A DNA stretch of 64,000 nt from Mugil cephalus (GCF_022458985.1 NC_061781.1:9513501-9577500), one strand, 5' to 3'. Counted from the first letter of the stretch, positions 46,944-58,718 are shown. Program-made: numbers and translations. Notes: generated by a model not told the origin, from the letters alone.

Positions 46944-47873
46944 TCATTTTCTTCTGAGACAAACTAAACCCAGAATTCGGTTCCGTATTTTGGTCAGTTT
47001 AAATCCATAAATGAGCGGATTCATGACTGGAGGGATGAGGAGAAATTCTATAGCGATGAAGTTTTGAAGACTTTGTGGTAAATCAGCGGAGCCAAATCGC
47101 ATGTACATCAAATCTATAAGTATTACAATAACAAATGTGGTTAAAGAGACTAAATGAGGCACGCACGTCTGCATGAACTTTACCCTGTCTTCTTTGGACC
47201 TTGCGCATGTTTTAATTAGATGCATGTAAGTCCAAATGATGAAAAACCCGTGACACATATAAACGACAATTGTAATATATGCAAATATGCTGTTTGAAAG
47301 GGTATCGGCTTCAGAACAGGCAAGTTTAACAATTATCCAGTTCACACAAAAGAATTTCTGGATTTTTGATCCACATAGTTTCAGTTTAGATGTGAGCATG
47401 ATACTGATGGACAAAATGCAGAAAGGTGTTAGCCAGGAGAAACACACCAGCTGAGAGAGCCTCCTCTTAGTCATGAAAGAGTGGTAGTGAAGTGGTCGAC
47501 ATATAGCCAGATATCTGTCGTAGGCCATAACTGCTAGGATGGACATGTCACAACAAACAAATGAGTACACGATAAAAGCCTGTATAAGGCAGCCTTCATA
47601 TGAGATTACTTGAGAGGACGACAGTAGGTCTAAGAGGAATTTTGGGTAGAAACCTGTGGTGCCATAAAGCCCATTAATGCAAAAGCTCACCAATAAAACA
47701 TACATAGGTTCATGCAGGTTTTCATCTAAGACAATGATCATAACAAGAGAGATATTGAAAAATAAAATCAAACTATAATACAGTGAAGTGAATGCAAAGA
47801 GAGCGACTCTGTAATGAATTGTCTCGTTAAACCCTGACAGAATGAAAACTTTTACAAAAGATACGTTATCCAT
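46944..47873 (-). CDS. olfactory receptor E
   Basis: Intronless OR, 309 residues from MDN, with an open 35-codon frame upstream that is probably leader. The N-terminal half and TM3 (VYSFVCCDM) match D. TM4-TM5 (PFCILSISIM, SEADTLSNSIFAYITIVVY) matches A. TM6-TM7 matches D again (TTFVIVILIDLM). LHEPMY, MAYDRYLAIC, KFMQTCVPHL and PPVMNPLIYG are intact. The tail ends CLRRK. Likely functional. Confidence 0.93.
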   Translation of the reverse strand: MDNVSFVKVFILSGFNETIHYRVALFAFTSLYYSLILFFNISLVMIIVLDENLHEPMYVLLVSFCINGLYGTTGFYPKFLLDLLSSSQVISYEGCLIQAFIVYSFVCCDMSILAVMAYDRYLAICRPLHYHSFMTKRRLSQLVCFSWLTPFCILSISIMLTSKLKLCGSKIQKFFCVNWIIVKLACSEADTLSNSIFAYITIVVYMCHGFFIIWTYMHLIKTCARSKEDRVKFMQTCVPHLVSLTTFVIVILIDLMYMRFGSADLPQSLQNFIAIEFLLIPPVMNPLIYGFKLTKIRNRILGLVCLRRK

Positions 47874-48284
47874 GATCAGGCAGCAAAGATTCATAAAGTA
47901 TATTTCCCTCACGTAACAGCATAAGAATTTATGGAGTAAAATGTTCTGCTGAGCTGGTAACAGAGTCTGGTCTCCCACTACAATTCACCTGCTAATAACA
48001 GCTTGTGGTTTAACAACAAAACACACGCTAGGGAATTTAAGGCGCCAAGGTGTGTTTCTTGGGTGACTAAAGAAAACTTGATTAGAAATTAACAAAACGT
48101 AGGATAGCTAGGGTAATAAGTTAGGCCAGTGAATACAATTATTTAGGTTTATGACGTAAATAAAATGTGTTTGAAATATATGGAATATATGGAATTGCAG
48201 TGAATGATATATATATATATATGTGTGTGTGTGTAGAGAGAGAGAGAATGGTGGGAAAAAGTTTTCTCAATATTATCTCAAAAT

Positions 48285-48400
48285 CTCATCTTCTACAACT
48301 GCTTATCCTCACTAGGATCACGGGGGTTGCTGGAACCTATCCCAGCTGTGATCGGGCGAGAGGCGGGGTACACCCTCTAGCTAAGAATTTGATGTTGCTA
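48285..48400 (+). mobile_element. common teleost interspersed repeat fragment
   Basis: Contains 'atcttctacaactgcttatc', 'cgggggttgctggaacctat' and 'gggcgagaggcggggtaca'. This is a very frequent fish repeat of unassigned family, also present at 51525-51635 (reverse) and 54485-54600. Confidence 0.6.
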
Positions 48401-49200
48401 TCTTTAATTGCTGGAACATTTATGGTGCCATCAATTTAGTGATGAAGCTACTGGACACAGAATTTCCCCCAGGATAAATAAAGTATCTTTCTGTCTATAA
48501 TTAATGTGCCAATGAAGAAGCATAGATAAAACTTTCATTACAGTCATTTAAAATAACTAACTGACCATTTTTGCCTTAATATTGAATCGACTCTTTAACC
48601 ATACAAAACCAAAACAGACGTCTGTCTCTCTCTCTTGACAGATGTTCTTTCTGTATATATTTATTTTGTTTTCTAATGCAATGAAAATACCACATTCATA
48701 TATTTTGTATGTATCTATGTATGTCTTGAGTGTTTAAGTACATTGTTGGGACCACAGCAATGACAGATAAAATATTCAGTAGGTCACAAAAATCTGCACA
48801 TCACAGTTCACAGATTATACACTTAGTGATGAAGCTACTGGACACAGAATTTCATCTCAAAGAGGCAGTCCAGTCACACAGTTTAAATGCAGAAATATTT
48901 GCCTTAAACTATTTCTATACAATGTAGAAAACATTATTTTTGGGTTAAGGACAATGTAATCTTGTTATGACCTGGACTTTTGTTCCTTGAAATTTCTGTG
49001 CACATTCTGGTTTACAATACTCTAAAAAAGAGAGAAGAAATATTGATATATTTAATATATTCACACAGGTCACATCTTAACTATAAATAACAAACCAACC
49101 ATACACTGAGGTCTGTCCGTATCAGTCATACGAAAAACATTAGTTAGATCACAATATGTATTATTAAAGGAACATTTTTGAATTAGAAACTTTAGAAACG

Positions 49201-50130
49201 TCATTTTCTTCTGACACCAACTAAACCTAGAATTCGGTTTCGTATTTTGGTCAGTTTAAATCCGTAGATTAACGGATTCATGACTGGAGGGATGAGGAGA
49301 AATTCTATAGCGATGAAGTTTTGAAGACTTTGAGGTAAATCAGCAGAGCCAAACCGCATGTACATCACATCTATAAGTATTACAGTCAGGAATGTGGTTA
49401 AAGAGACTAAATGTGGCACGCACGTCTGCATGAACTTTACCCTGTCATCTTTGGACCTTGCACATGTTTTAATTAGATGCATGTAAGTCCAAGTGATGAA
49501 AAACCCGTGACACACATAAATGACAATTGTAATATATGCAAATATGCTGTTTGAAAGGGTATCGGCTTCAGAACAGGCAAGTTTAACAATTATCCAGTTC
49601 ACACAAAATAATTTCTGGATTTTTGATCCACATAGTTTCAGTTTAGATGTGAGTATGATGTTGATGGACAAAATGCATAAAGGTGTTAGCCAGGAGAAAC
49701 ACACCAGCTGAGAGAGCCTCCTCTTAGTCATGAAAGAGTGGTAGTGAAGTGGTCGACATATAGCCAGATATCTGTCGTAGGCCATAACTGCTAAGATGGA
49801 CAAATCACTGCAAGCAAATGAGTACATGATAAAAGCCTGTATAAGGCAGCCTTCATATGAGATTACTTGAGAGGACGACAGCAGGTCTAAGAGGAATTTT
49901 GGGTAGAAACCTGTGGTGCCATAAAGCCCATTAATGCAAAAGCTCACCAATAAAACATACATAGGTTCATGCAGGTTTTCATCTAAGACAATGATCATAA
50001 CAAGAGAGATATTGAAAAATAAAATCAAACTGTAATACAGTGAAGTGAATGCAAAGAGAGTGACTCCGTAATGAATTGTCTCGTTAAACCCTGACAGAAT
50101 GAAAATTCTTACAAAAGATACGTTATCCAT
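49201..50130 (-). CDS. olfactory receptor F
   Basis: Intronless OR, 309 residues from MDN; open leader frame upstream as in E. The N-terminus (VSFVRIFILSGFNETIHY) matches E. TM3 (MYSFACSDL) and TM4 (ILSINIILTSKLKLC) match A. TM6 (TTFLTVILIDVM) combines C and A. Motifs LHEPMY, MAYDRYLAIC, KFMQTCVPHL and PPVMNPLIYG are all kept. Likely functional. Confidence 0.93.
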   Translation of the reverse strand: MDNVSFVRIFILSGFNETIHYGVTLFAFTSLYYSLILFFNISLVMIIVLDENLHEPMYVLLVSFCINGLYGTTGFYPKFLLDLLSSSQVISYEGCLIQAFIMYSFACSDLSILAVMAYDRYLAICRPLHYHSFMTKRRLSQLVCFSWLTPLCILSINIILTSKLKLCGSKIQKLFCVNWIIVKLACSEADTLSNSIFAYITIVIYVCHGFFITWTYMHLIKTCARSKDDRVKFMQTCVPHLVSLTTFLTVILIDVMYMRFGSADLPQSLQNFIAIEFLLIPPVMNPLIYGFKLTKIRNRILGLVGVRRK

Positions 50131-50939
50131 GATCAGGCAGCAAAGATTCATAAAGTATATTTCCCTCATGTAACAGCATAAGAATTTATGCAACAAAATG
50201 TTCTGCTGAGCTGGTAACAGAGTCTGGTCTCCCACTACAATTCACCTGCTAATAACAGCTTGTGGTTGAACAACAAAACACACGCTAGGGAATTTAAGGT
50301 ATTAAGGTGTGTTTCTTGGGTGACTAAAGAAAACTTGATTAGAAATCAACAAAACACAACAACTAGGGGAATAAGTTAGACCAGTTAATATAATCATTTA
50401 GATTTATGACGTAAATAAAACGTGTTTAACTGAATTGTGGAATAGTTCAGTTAACTTAGCTTATTGTAGTGAGTGCTCTCTCTCCCTGTGGGGCTGTCAT
50501 GTTATACTGTTATTGACAATAATCGTGGAATTAAAAAAATAAATTCCCATATCATGTTAAAAATACTCATGTGATAATATTGTGAAAATCTTGGCTGCCC
50601 AATTTGGGGTTTGGCCAGCAACCATTATATTTGACCCACGCCTTGCCCACCAACTACACGGAATCAGCACTTGCTCACATTGAATACTATTTATTGGTGC
50701 ACTAATATGGTGTTATTATTGTGTGATAAATAGATGGTAGGATGGTATTTTTCAGGATTTCAGTGTCCAAGATGAGGTGTTTCATCTTTGGTTTTAAACG
50801 AAAGTTGCGTGATCTTAGACTAAGCTTGTCTGGGGCGTCTATGGAAAGGGTAAAGGTTTTAAAATTTGGTTTGAGGAACGTATGACTTAGGCCATGCACA
50901 TAGATAAAATAGGTGAGAAAGTTGAGATAAATAAAGTAT

Positions 50940-51173
50940 CTATCTATATTTAATGCTCTGATGCCAAAGCATAGATAAAACTTTCATTACAGCTATTTAA
51001 AATAATTAACTGATCATTTTTGTCTTAATTGTGAATCGAGTCTTAACTCATACAAAACCAAAACAGACTTCTGTCTCTTTCTCTGAACAGATGTCCTTTC
51101 TGTATTTATTTACTTTGTTGTAATGTACTTTGGACTGGACTTGTCCCCTTCTGCCTTATAATACTCTGAAAGA

Positions 51174-51180
<7 letters not shown>
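50940..51180 (-). other. orphan OR 3' flank (footprint of a lost OR copy)
   Basis: The sequence from 'taatgctctgatgccaaagc' through 'cagacttctgtctcttt' and 'ataatactctgaaag' matches the 3' flank that precedes the stop codons of C, D, E and F (for example 37235-37480). In those genes the OR begins about 150 bp further on, but here AT repeats follow and no OR sequence is found. Confidence 0.55.
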
Positions 51181-51213
<33 letters not shown>

Positions 51214-52436
51214 TTAAAAATGCAGATGATAATATAATAATGAGTTACACACACACACACACACATATAGATAATATATATTTATGGTGGTGCGATGTTA
51301 ACGTTACAACAGGTGACCAGAAAGGACATGGCAATGAACATCTTCAGAGATGGAGATGCATGTGTGAAGGACCCACATCATAGAATTTGTAGCATCTGCA
51401 GCAACATCCTACTTGAAGCATTTTCTGCTGTCAACTGAGTATCAGAATCTGCTTTAAATCCCCTTTTTATTCATTTGCTCTTGTTCCTCTTAACAAACTC
51501 ACACACTGAAACAAAACAATAGGCAGAGCTAACAGGTACCCCGCTCACCCGATGCCAGCTGGGATAGGCTCCAGCAACCCCCGCGACCCTAGTGAGGATT
51601 AAGCGGTGTGGGAGATGAGATGAGATATCACGTATCAAAGCTGTTTATTGAATTCCTCTAAAGTCTTCATTACATCTGAACTGAAACTTGACCGGTGGTG
51701 GAAACGCACTACTAGTTGTTAATTCTAGATGTTATTTTACATGCCTGAATTTTCCCTGGCATAACGTTTTGTTTGCGTTTGTACATTTTCATTTGTCATA
51801 CGTAGTGACTCAGATCTAATTACATTCATTATAATGACCTATTTACCTATTTTAATGATTTAAATACATTGCATCTGCTTTAGATGTCAGTTTCTTATTT
51901 GTAGATCGATATATACTTTATTTACATCTTTTAGACTGGAAAATGTATTTAATATATGATGTGTAGTATGCTGTCAAAATTCTTCATCTGAACCAGGTTC
52001 AGGATGACATGTCTGTTCTGTCTATTCAGTGTTGCATGTTGAGAACAGAGAATAAAAGACAATACACTAACACGACAATCCAGTTTTAGTCAAATTTTAC
52101 ACAATCAGAAACCTGAGCCTTTATCACTTTGACTCAAAGACTACAACACTAAAAAAACTAGAGAACGTCCCAACAAATAAAAAATACATAAAATACACAT
52201 TTGTGTGCTTTTACAGATTCCTCCTGCACAATGTGAGAAGCATACAAACATAAACACAAGATACACACTTATTTACTAAGACTTACTATGACAAAAATAA
52301 ATAACCATAATATTAGTCCATTTCAGAAAATGTACAAGTGAAAAAGACATTACAGTCTTAGTGAGTTTTAGCAATGAGAGGTTTCAGGTAAACATATAAC
52401 TAAGAAGGAAAAAAAAAAAGATTCCTATATGTTAAA
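51181..52436. other. spacer downstream of OR G
   Basis: Begins with AT and CA microsatellites (51180-51206, 51248-51266). Contains a reverse copy of the common fish repeat at 51525-51635. The rest is AT-rich and shows no gene. Confidence 0.45.
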
Positions 52437-53372
52437 TCAGTAGCTATTATGACATTTTTGTTGACGAATAAAACCAAAAATTCTTTTCTGAATTTTGGTC
52501 AGTTTCAGGCCGTACACTAAAGGATTCAGAATTGGAGGAATTAATAGAAACTCTATTGCCATGAAGTTCTGAAAGCTCTGTGATGACATTCCTAAACCGA
52601 ATCGAGTGTACATTAAATCAAACAACACGGCAAAACCAAAGTTCACCAAAGAAACTAAATGTGGGACGCATGTTTGCATAAACTTCTTCCTGTTCTCCTT
52701 TGACTTTAAGCAAGTTTTCACCAGATACATATACGACCAAAGGAGAAACAAAAAATGTATGACGTAAATTGCAATGTTCAAATATGCAATGCTTATATTT
52801 GCTACAGATGTCGAGCAAACTAGTTTACCAATTAACGCGTTTGAACAGTAAAGTTTAGGTATGTGTGAGCCACACAGCCTTGTTTGAAAAATTGTCATTG
52901 TGTTATTGAACATGCAAAAAAGAGGCAAGAGCCAGGAGAAGGCCACAAGCAGAGATACTCTTTGTGTAGTCATAAGTGAGTAGTACATTAAAGGTTGACA
53001 TATTGCAACATATCTGTCATAGGCCATCACAGCTAAAATTGATAAATCACATCCAGATGCTGAGTGAATCACAAAACTCTGCAGAAGGCATCCGGCGTAA
53101 GAAATGACATGAGAAGTGGACAGAAGATCCAAGAGGAATTTGGGGTAAAAACCTGCTGTTGCATAAAGTCCATTAATACACAGATTACACAGGAAGATAT
53201 ACATGGGCTCATGAAGCTTTCGGTCCACAATGATGGTTATGATGAGAACAGCATTTACTATCCAAATTACTGAGTAACACAGCAAAGTTAAGGCAAAGAG
53301 AATGAGCCTGTGGTGTACTGTGTAATTCAGTCCTGAGAGTGTAAAAAATGTCAGCACAGAAATATTATCCAT
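52437..53372 (-). CDS. olfactory receptor G
   Basis: Intronless OR of 311 residues from MDN; an upstream in-frame ATG 11 codons earlier is less likely. Same family as A-F but clearly diverged: it shares the GLY-(A/T)-TAGFYPKFLLDLL layout, LHEPMY, MAYDRYVAIC, KFMQTCVPHL and PPILNPLVYG. Sequon NIS is at 3-5 and a second is near residue 16. The C-tail IRQQKCHNSY differs. Its upstream region shares a module with OR D. Intact and likely functional. Confidence 0.93.
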   Translation of the reverse strand: MDNISVLTFFTLSGLNYTVHHRLILFALTLLCYSVIWIVNAVLIITIIVDRKLHEPMYIFLCNLCINGLYATAGFYPKFLLDLLSTSHVISYAGCLLQSFVIHSASGCDLSILAVMAYDRYVAICQPLMYYSLMTTQRVSLLVAFSWLLPLFCMFNNTMTIFQTRLCGSHIPKLYCSNALIGKLVCSTSVANISIAYLNIAIYVIHFLFLLWSYMYLVKTCLKSKENRKKFMQTCVPHLVSLVNFGFAVLFDLMYTRFGLGMSSQSFQNFMAIEFLLIPPILNPLVYGLKLTKIQKRIFGFIRQQKCHNSY

Positions 53373-53554
53373 TAGAATCACGTCAGCCAGCACGAACAAA
53401 TTCATTCAAAGCTTGTTTCATATCAAACCTCATTATGTGCTGATCATATGTTGTCACTTCAGAGAAATGTTTTCCCCACACGTGTTGCCATCCTACAGCC
53501 CAGTGTCTCTGAAACCTCCAGTGTTGGTACCCCCCGCTTAAATCATCTCTCTCC

Positions 53555-53785
53555 AATGACCCAAATCATGCTGGGAATTTGAGCAGAAGCACTGGAGAGA
53601 AGTAACTTTCACCGGATTAGATTAGATTTTAGATTTTAGATTTTAAAATATTTCAGTTTTGGGGTTGTGGGATGTGAATTGGTGCAGCAGCAGGGGGAGA
53701 CATGAGTCAAGCACGCGGAGCCACAGCTGCTCCTGGAGTTATTGACTGAGCTATGTCACACAGTATTATCCTCTAGAACTTGGTC
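53555..53785 (-). promoter_or_regulatory. OR upstream module shared with OR D
   Basis: Homologous to 44090-44314, lying about 180-410 bp upstream of the OR G start. It includes a tandem 'agattttagattttagattt' stretch absent from the D copy, and an intact tatcctctagaac site where the D copy took a hAT insertion. Confidence 0.35.
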
Positions 53786-53789
53786 CATT

Positions 53790-54360
53790 TACATCCACTT
53801 AAATTAAATGAAGACTTCATATAATAGATAAATGTTAAATTTTCACCTACTGGTATTATTTTAGAGAACTTCTAATGGTTCTTTGTTTCCGTGTTTGTAT
53901 TTGATTAAAAACGGAATAAGTGATTATATAACAACACACAATGTAACTGTGCCAAGGTTTGTTGTAAAATTGTGTTTTCTTTTCTGACAGTGAAAACAAG
54001 GCTACGCTGACTATAAGGTGATATGAGCAGATTGTCTTGGTGCCTTTGAAGTGTTGAGAACAAAATGAAACTGACACAAGTAGATGTGAGATCGAGAAAG
54101 AAAAAGATTACCAACAGACATGTTACCAACAACATTACATGTTGCATTCAATACATTTGATGAAGATTTGTGAGTTTGAAAAGTTTTAGTGGGATTCATC
54201 TGAAAATGTTGTTCATTCTGACACATCTGTACACAAACTTTGTAAACAATATTAACATTGAGGCCTGTACATGTATGATCCTGTGCATTTTGTGATCACT
54301 GTGAGAGGATAGTCATGTCTAAATGTGTATGAAGGTTGTTAATCGTCCAGGTCATGGTTA
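53790..54360. other. spacer between OR G and OR H
   Basis: AT-rich; the minus-strand short open frames here show no protein features. No gene recognised. Confidence 0.4.
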
Positions 54361-54800
54361 TCCAAAAGATATTTAAAAGGGGAATTGGACTTTTGAGTTT
54401 TGAGAAGACATTTTGCTGCTCATCTGAGTAGCTTCTTCAGTTCTAAGGGACTAATGCCCCTTTGCCTCAACGACAGGTAAGTATCTCATCTCATCTCATC
54501 TTCTACTACTGCTTCTTCTCACTAGGGTCGCGGGGGTTGCTGGAGCTTGTCCCAGTTGTCATCGGGCGAGTGGAGGGGCACACCCTGGACAGTCTACAAG
54601 TAAGTTTCCAGCCATTAGTGGAAATTAGTTACCCCTGTTTCTGGTTCTCATGGAAACAAGTCAAGCAAATTTCTGATGAGTTTTACCCACAGAGTTCCCC
54701 ATTTAAATCTCAACGTCCCTCCAGTCCCTTAGAAGCTATTTGGAAGAGTGGCGAAGCATCTACTCGAAACTCTAACAGTCAGGTTGCGTTTATAAACACC
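54360..54800. mobile_element. nested interspersed repeats abutting OR H
   Basis: An arm at 54360-54460 (ttgctgctcatctgagtagc, agttctaagggact) and an arm at 54600-54750 in the opposite orientation belong to the same repeat family as 46040-46380. Between them lies a copy of the common fish repeat (54485-54600). The block ends about 15 bp from the OR H stop codon, so the OR H 3' UTR must be largely repeat-derived. Confidence 0.55.
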
Positions 54801-54815
54801 TTCTGGATTACAGGT

Positions 54816-55745
54816 TTAAAGGTGTTGAGGACACAGGAGGAACTGAATAATCCTGTTTCTTATTTGTGTCAATTTTAAACCGTATATGACAGGATTTAAG
54901 ATGGGAGGAATGAGGAGGAATTCTATTGCCATGAAATTCTGGATAATTTGTGATAAGTCCTTAGAGCCGAATCGCATGTACAACAAATCAAAGAGCAAAC
55001 ACATAACTAAAGCAAGTAAACAAAATAAGTGTGGCAAACATGTTTGCATGAACTTTGCCCTCCCCGCTCTAGATCCTGAGCTTGTCCTGATCAGATATAC
55101 ATAAGACCAAATAATGAAAACGAAATGGCCAAAATAGAAAGTATAATTAAAAGCTGGAATGATAATTTTAGCTAGAGAGGCAGAGCAAGCTAGATTAGAA
55201 ACTAACAAGTTGACACAGTAGATCTTTGGTATGTGTGAGCCACATATTCTCGACATTGATGTTGTAATTGTGCCCATAAACATCACATAAAATGGAATCA
55301 GCCATGCAAAGGACACAAAGAGACAAATTCTTTGTTTAGTCATCACAGAGTGGTACACCAGAGGTTGGCATATAGCCACATATCTGTCATAGGCCATCAG
55401 AGCTAGAAAAGATAAGTCAGCACAGGCTGAAGAGTGCAACACAAAACCCTGTAAAAGACATCCAGCATAAGAGATGACATGAGTGGTAGACAGAAGATCA
55501 CTGAGGAATTTGGGATAAAAACCTGATGTCCCATAGAGTCCATTGATGCACAGATTACAGAGGAAGATGTACATGGGTTCATGCAGATTTTTATCCACGA
55601 TGATTGTCACAATAATAGTTAGATTCAACAGCCAAATCACACCGTAACACAGCAAAGTGAGAGCAAACAGAGGAACTCTGTAGTATGAAATCCCACCTAA
55701 CCCTGCCAGCGTAAACACAGCGCTCACTGAAACATTCTGCATCAT
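54816..55745 (-). CDS. olfactory receptor H
   Basis: Intronless OR of 309 residues from MMQNVSVS; the second Met or an ATG 14 codons upstream are alternatives. Sister to G rather than to A-F: LHEPMYIFLCNLCINGLYG, GFYPKFLSDLLSTTHVISY, MAYDRYVAICQPL, KFMQTCLPHL and PPILNPVIYG. Sequon NVS is at the N-terminus. The C-terminal tail LLCPQHL runs straight toward a repeat block. No disabling change seen. Confidence 0.92.
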   Translation of the reverse strand: MMQNVSVSAVFTLAGLGGISYYRVPLFALTLLCYGVIWLLNLTIIVTIIVDKNLHEPMYIFLCNLCINGLYGTSGFYPKFLSDLLSTTHVISYAGCLLQGFVLHSSACADLSFLALMAYDRYVAICQPLVYHSVMTKQRICLFVSFAWLIPFYVMFMGTITTSMSRICGSHIPKIYCVNLLVSNLACSASLAKIIIPAFNYTFYFGHFVFIIWSYVYLIRTSSGSRAGRAKFMQTCLPHLFCLLALVMCLLFDLLYMRFGSKDLSQIIQNFMAIEFLLIPPILNPVIYGLKLTQIRNRIIQFLLCPQHL

Positions 55746-55789
55746 GTTAAAATAATAGATTTCTATGTGGAAAAAAAATATTCGCATAC

Positions 55790-57090
55790 CTGACTAACTT
55801 GCTGGAGAAAGAAGACCAACCAGACTAAACTGTCATCTTGATGTCAATTATATCCTCCATGATGGCAACCGATAATGAGGCATTGAATATGGTAATTCAA
55901 ACTATCCAATCCGTTAGCTAGAACAGGCCACAGAAGACTTTCCATATCACAGAGAGAAGCTGTAAATAGAGTTGTAAAAGAAACCCCCTTCATCTTCTGC
56001 TGATAGTAGTTTACGTGTGTAGCTAGGCCTACGGTATATATTTTGTAAATTTACGTGGATTTAAAAATTTAGCATCTGTAGCATAATGCCACTAGCACAG
56101 GTGCTTGTCAACCTCTGCACACATTGTAAGACCAGGACAATGGTAGCGAGCCTGCATGCTCTTATCACGAAAGGTAATAACTATACAAGAATTCAAAGCC
56201 TGTTGTTACCTTTGATATCTTGGAATGAAATGATGAATGAATAGCTTGTAGTGGATGGGACAGTTACTGGACTCAGGCTAAACTGACTAGGCTAGTCCAC
56301 TTGTCACCTTGCTATGCACACATATACACACATACACAAATATCAGGGCCAAGCTGTGCACACAGCAGACAGAAGCAAACAGAAAAACAAACTTTGCCCA
56401 AATGGTTTTAGGTTTCACTGACCTGTTTTCTCCAGGGAGCATTCCTCCCAAAAGGCCAATGTATTTCATCTCCTCCTCAGCTCATGTTTATGTATATCAT
56501 AATAAACTAAACAGGGCCTCCACTGTACTAAAATGTAAAAAATAATAATAATAAAAAAAGAAAAGCAGTCAAAAAAGTACAAACTAAATGAAATGGAGCG
56601 GTTTTGATAGCCTTGATGGTAAAGTGTTGCCAGCTGTCAATAGCTGCAATGGATCTGGGTTTGTTGTCATGGAACTGTACATTTAAAATATCATCCAGAA
56701 GTGGTCTGTAGAATTAGATGGTTCCCAGATCCACTGCCACTGTGGAGTTTGTTTCACCGAATCCTGCTGAGGTCACAGCGGGAGTGCTCGATCTATATTG
56801 CTTGTTTTGAATTAAAAACATATTTACCTGTTGCTGCTGCCCACAGCACAGTGAGCAGGAGCAAGATTGCTTATCATCAGTCTTTAACCGTATTCCAGGT
56901 TAGACCAAGCAGATGCTGAAATAATTTACACCGAATTCATTAATAACTAGACAGGTTCAGATTCACTTTCTTGTCATGACAGCAACATGTTGACACATGT
57001 TGGAAATTAAATATGTTTACCAGGACCACAGTATACATATACTACTCTAATAATAAATTCATTGTAATGCAACACTAACAGCAAATATAG
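55790..57090. other. spacer upstream of OR H
   Basis: No gene or clear repeat recognised apart from AT-rich sequence; short open frames near 56290-56550 look like chance. The OR H promoter should lie in the first few hundred bases. Confidence 0.4.
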
Positions 57091-57129
57091 TAATATAATC
57101 GAATAAAACAGACACGCAGTGAAGACTGA

Positions 57130-57610
57130 GCAGCTTTAGGCTCAAAGTAGCATAGCAGCAAGGGGTGCAATAGTGCAGAGGGTGACAGCTCCTATTTCAA
57201 AGTTCGACAGCCTCACAGCGTCTGGAAAGAAACTGCACTTCAGGCTTGTTGTTCTGGCTCTGAGGCTGTGCAGCCTCACTCCTGACAGTGTGCTGGGTGA
57301 GTGGAGTCCCCCATGATGCCTGTCGCTTTGCCTGTGTAGCTGCTCACATAGATGTCCTCTACGTAAGGGAGGCTGCAGTTAAGTGATTTTTTTTGTTTCG
57401 TAGTACCTTTCTGTCCCCCAAGGAGCAGTTGTCGTACCAGAGAGTAATATAGGATGTCAGTGTGTTGTCCACCATACACTGGTAGAAGGTAGTCAGTACT
57501 TCAGGGCTGAGGCCAGCCCCCTTCAGCCTCCTCTCAAAGAACTTTGCATTGAGGGCCCCAGAGTGCTTCTCACTGATTGATTTTAAGCAAGGTGAGGACT
57601 GCACAGGTCT
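57130..57610 (-). mobile_element. LINE (non-LTR) reverse-transcriptase C-terminal fragment
   Basis: The minus strand encodes AGLSPEVLTTFYQCMVDN, YITLWYDNCSLGDRK and, after a frame change, VEDIYVSSYTGKATGI with STHPAHCQE. These are the end of the reverse transcriptase and the C-terminal region of an L2/CR1/Rex-like LINE. Heavily 5'-truncated and frame-disrupted. Confidence 0.7.
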
Positions 57611-58395
57611 TTCTCTGCTAAGGTACGTAACATAACATGACTAATTAATGTTTCATTCATTCATTTATTCATTCATTCATTGCATGATGAGCATGAATCC
57701 AGTTGACTACCTGGCCAGTGTGAGATTTAAGACTTAACCACTTGAGCAGAAGTTGGAGGTTTGGGACCACATTTACTGGAGGATTTAGTCATTTCTCGAG
57801 AGGAAAAAGACAAAATTATGTCATTCAACTAGGAGTGATTTATTCAGAAAACTTGGTTAACCAGTGCTTGGTGTTAGTTTCCATATTGTTTCAGTTATAA
57901 TCAATTTGCATAATAACTGGCAATACGTGTATAGGCGTTGTGGTAGCTTCTGCTGGAAAAGAACCACTCGACAATGTCTTGGCTGTAGAATAAACATTTC
58001 ATCTAGTACTCATCTATAATATATCTCTGTCGGTTGGAGGTCAAGCACACAATTACATTCGGGCTGGAAGACTCCTTCAAAGTAAAATGCAACATAAGCA
58101 ACATCGACCCCTAATGGGCACGTGGCTCTTGTGCTCTTATTCTGAAAAAGAGTTACTTAATAATGTGTACATCGCAAAAGGCGTGTGTGGGGGACACAAG
58201 CTCATGGAGCCGTGCACCTGTCTGTTTGGCTGTGGTATATTGTTTGTGGTGACTTTGTATATTGATTGCTGTGTATTGGGTGTCCACCGTTCACACCACG
58301 ATTTGTGCATTGTTTTTTTTATTGTTGTCATGTTATTGTTTCGATCTTGAGTATCTGATATAATGAGATCTTGAACCATTTGATATGATGACATA

Positions 58396-58718
58396 CACTG
58401 GCCACTTTATTAGGTACACCTCTTGAATTGCTTGTTAACACAAATAGCTAATCAGCCAATGACATGGCTGCCATTCAGTGCATTTAGGCATGTAGAGGTG
58501 ATCAAGACAACTTGCTGAAGTTCAAACCGAGCATTGGAATGGGGAAGAAAGGGGATTTAAATGACTATGAACGTGGTATGGTCGTTGGTGCCAGACGGGC
58601 TGGTCTGAGTATTTAAGAAACTGCTGATCTACTGGGATTTTTACACACAATCATCTCTAGAGTGTACAGAGAATGGTCCAAAAAAGAGAAAATATCCATT
58701 GAGTGGCAGTTGTGTGTA
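58396..58718 (+). mobile_element. Tc1/mariner 5' end fragment
   Basis: Begins CACTGGCCACTTTATTAGGT after TA. It then encodes the transposase N-terminal helix-turn-helix: KKGDLNDYERGMVVGARRAG, one in-frame stop, ETADLLGF and SRVYREWSKKEKIS. The element breaks off near 58718, and the rest of the transposase and the right terminus are missing. Confidence 0.85.
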
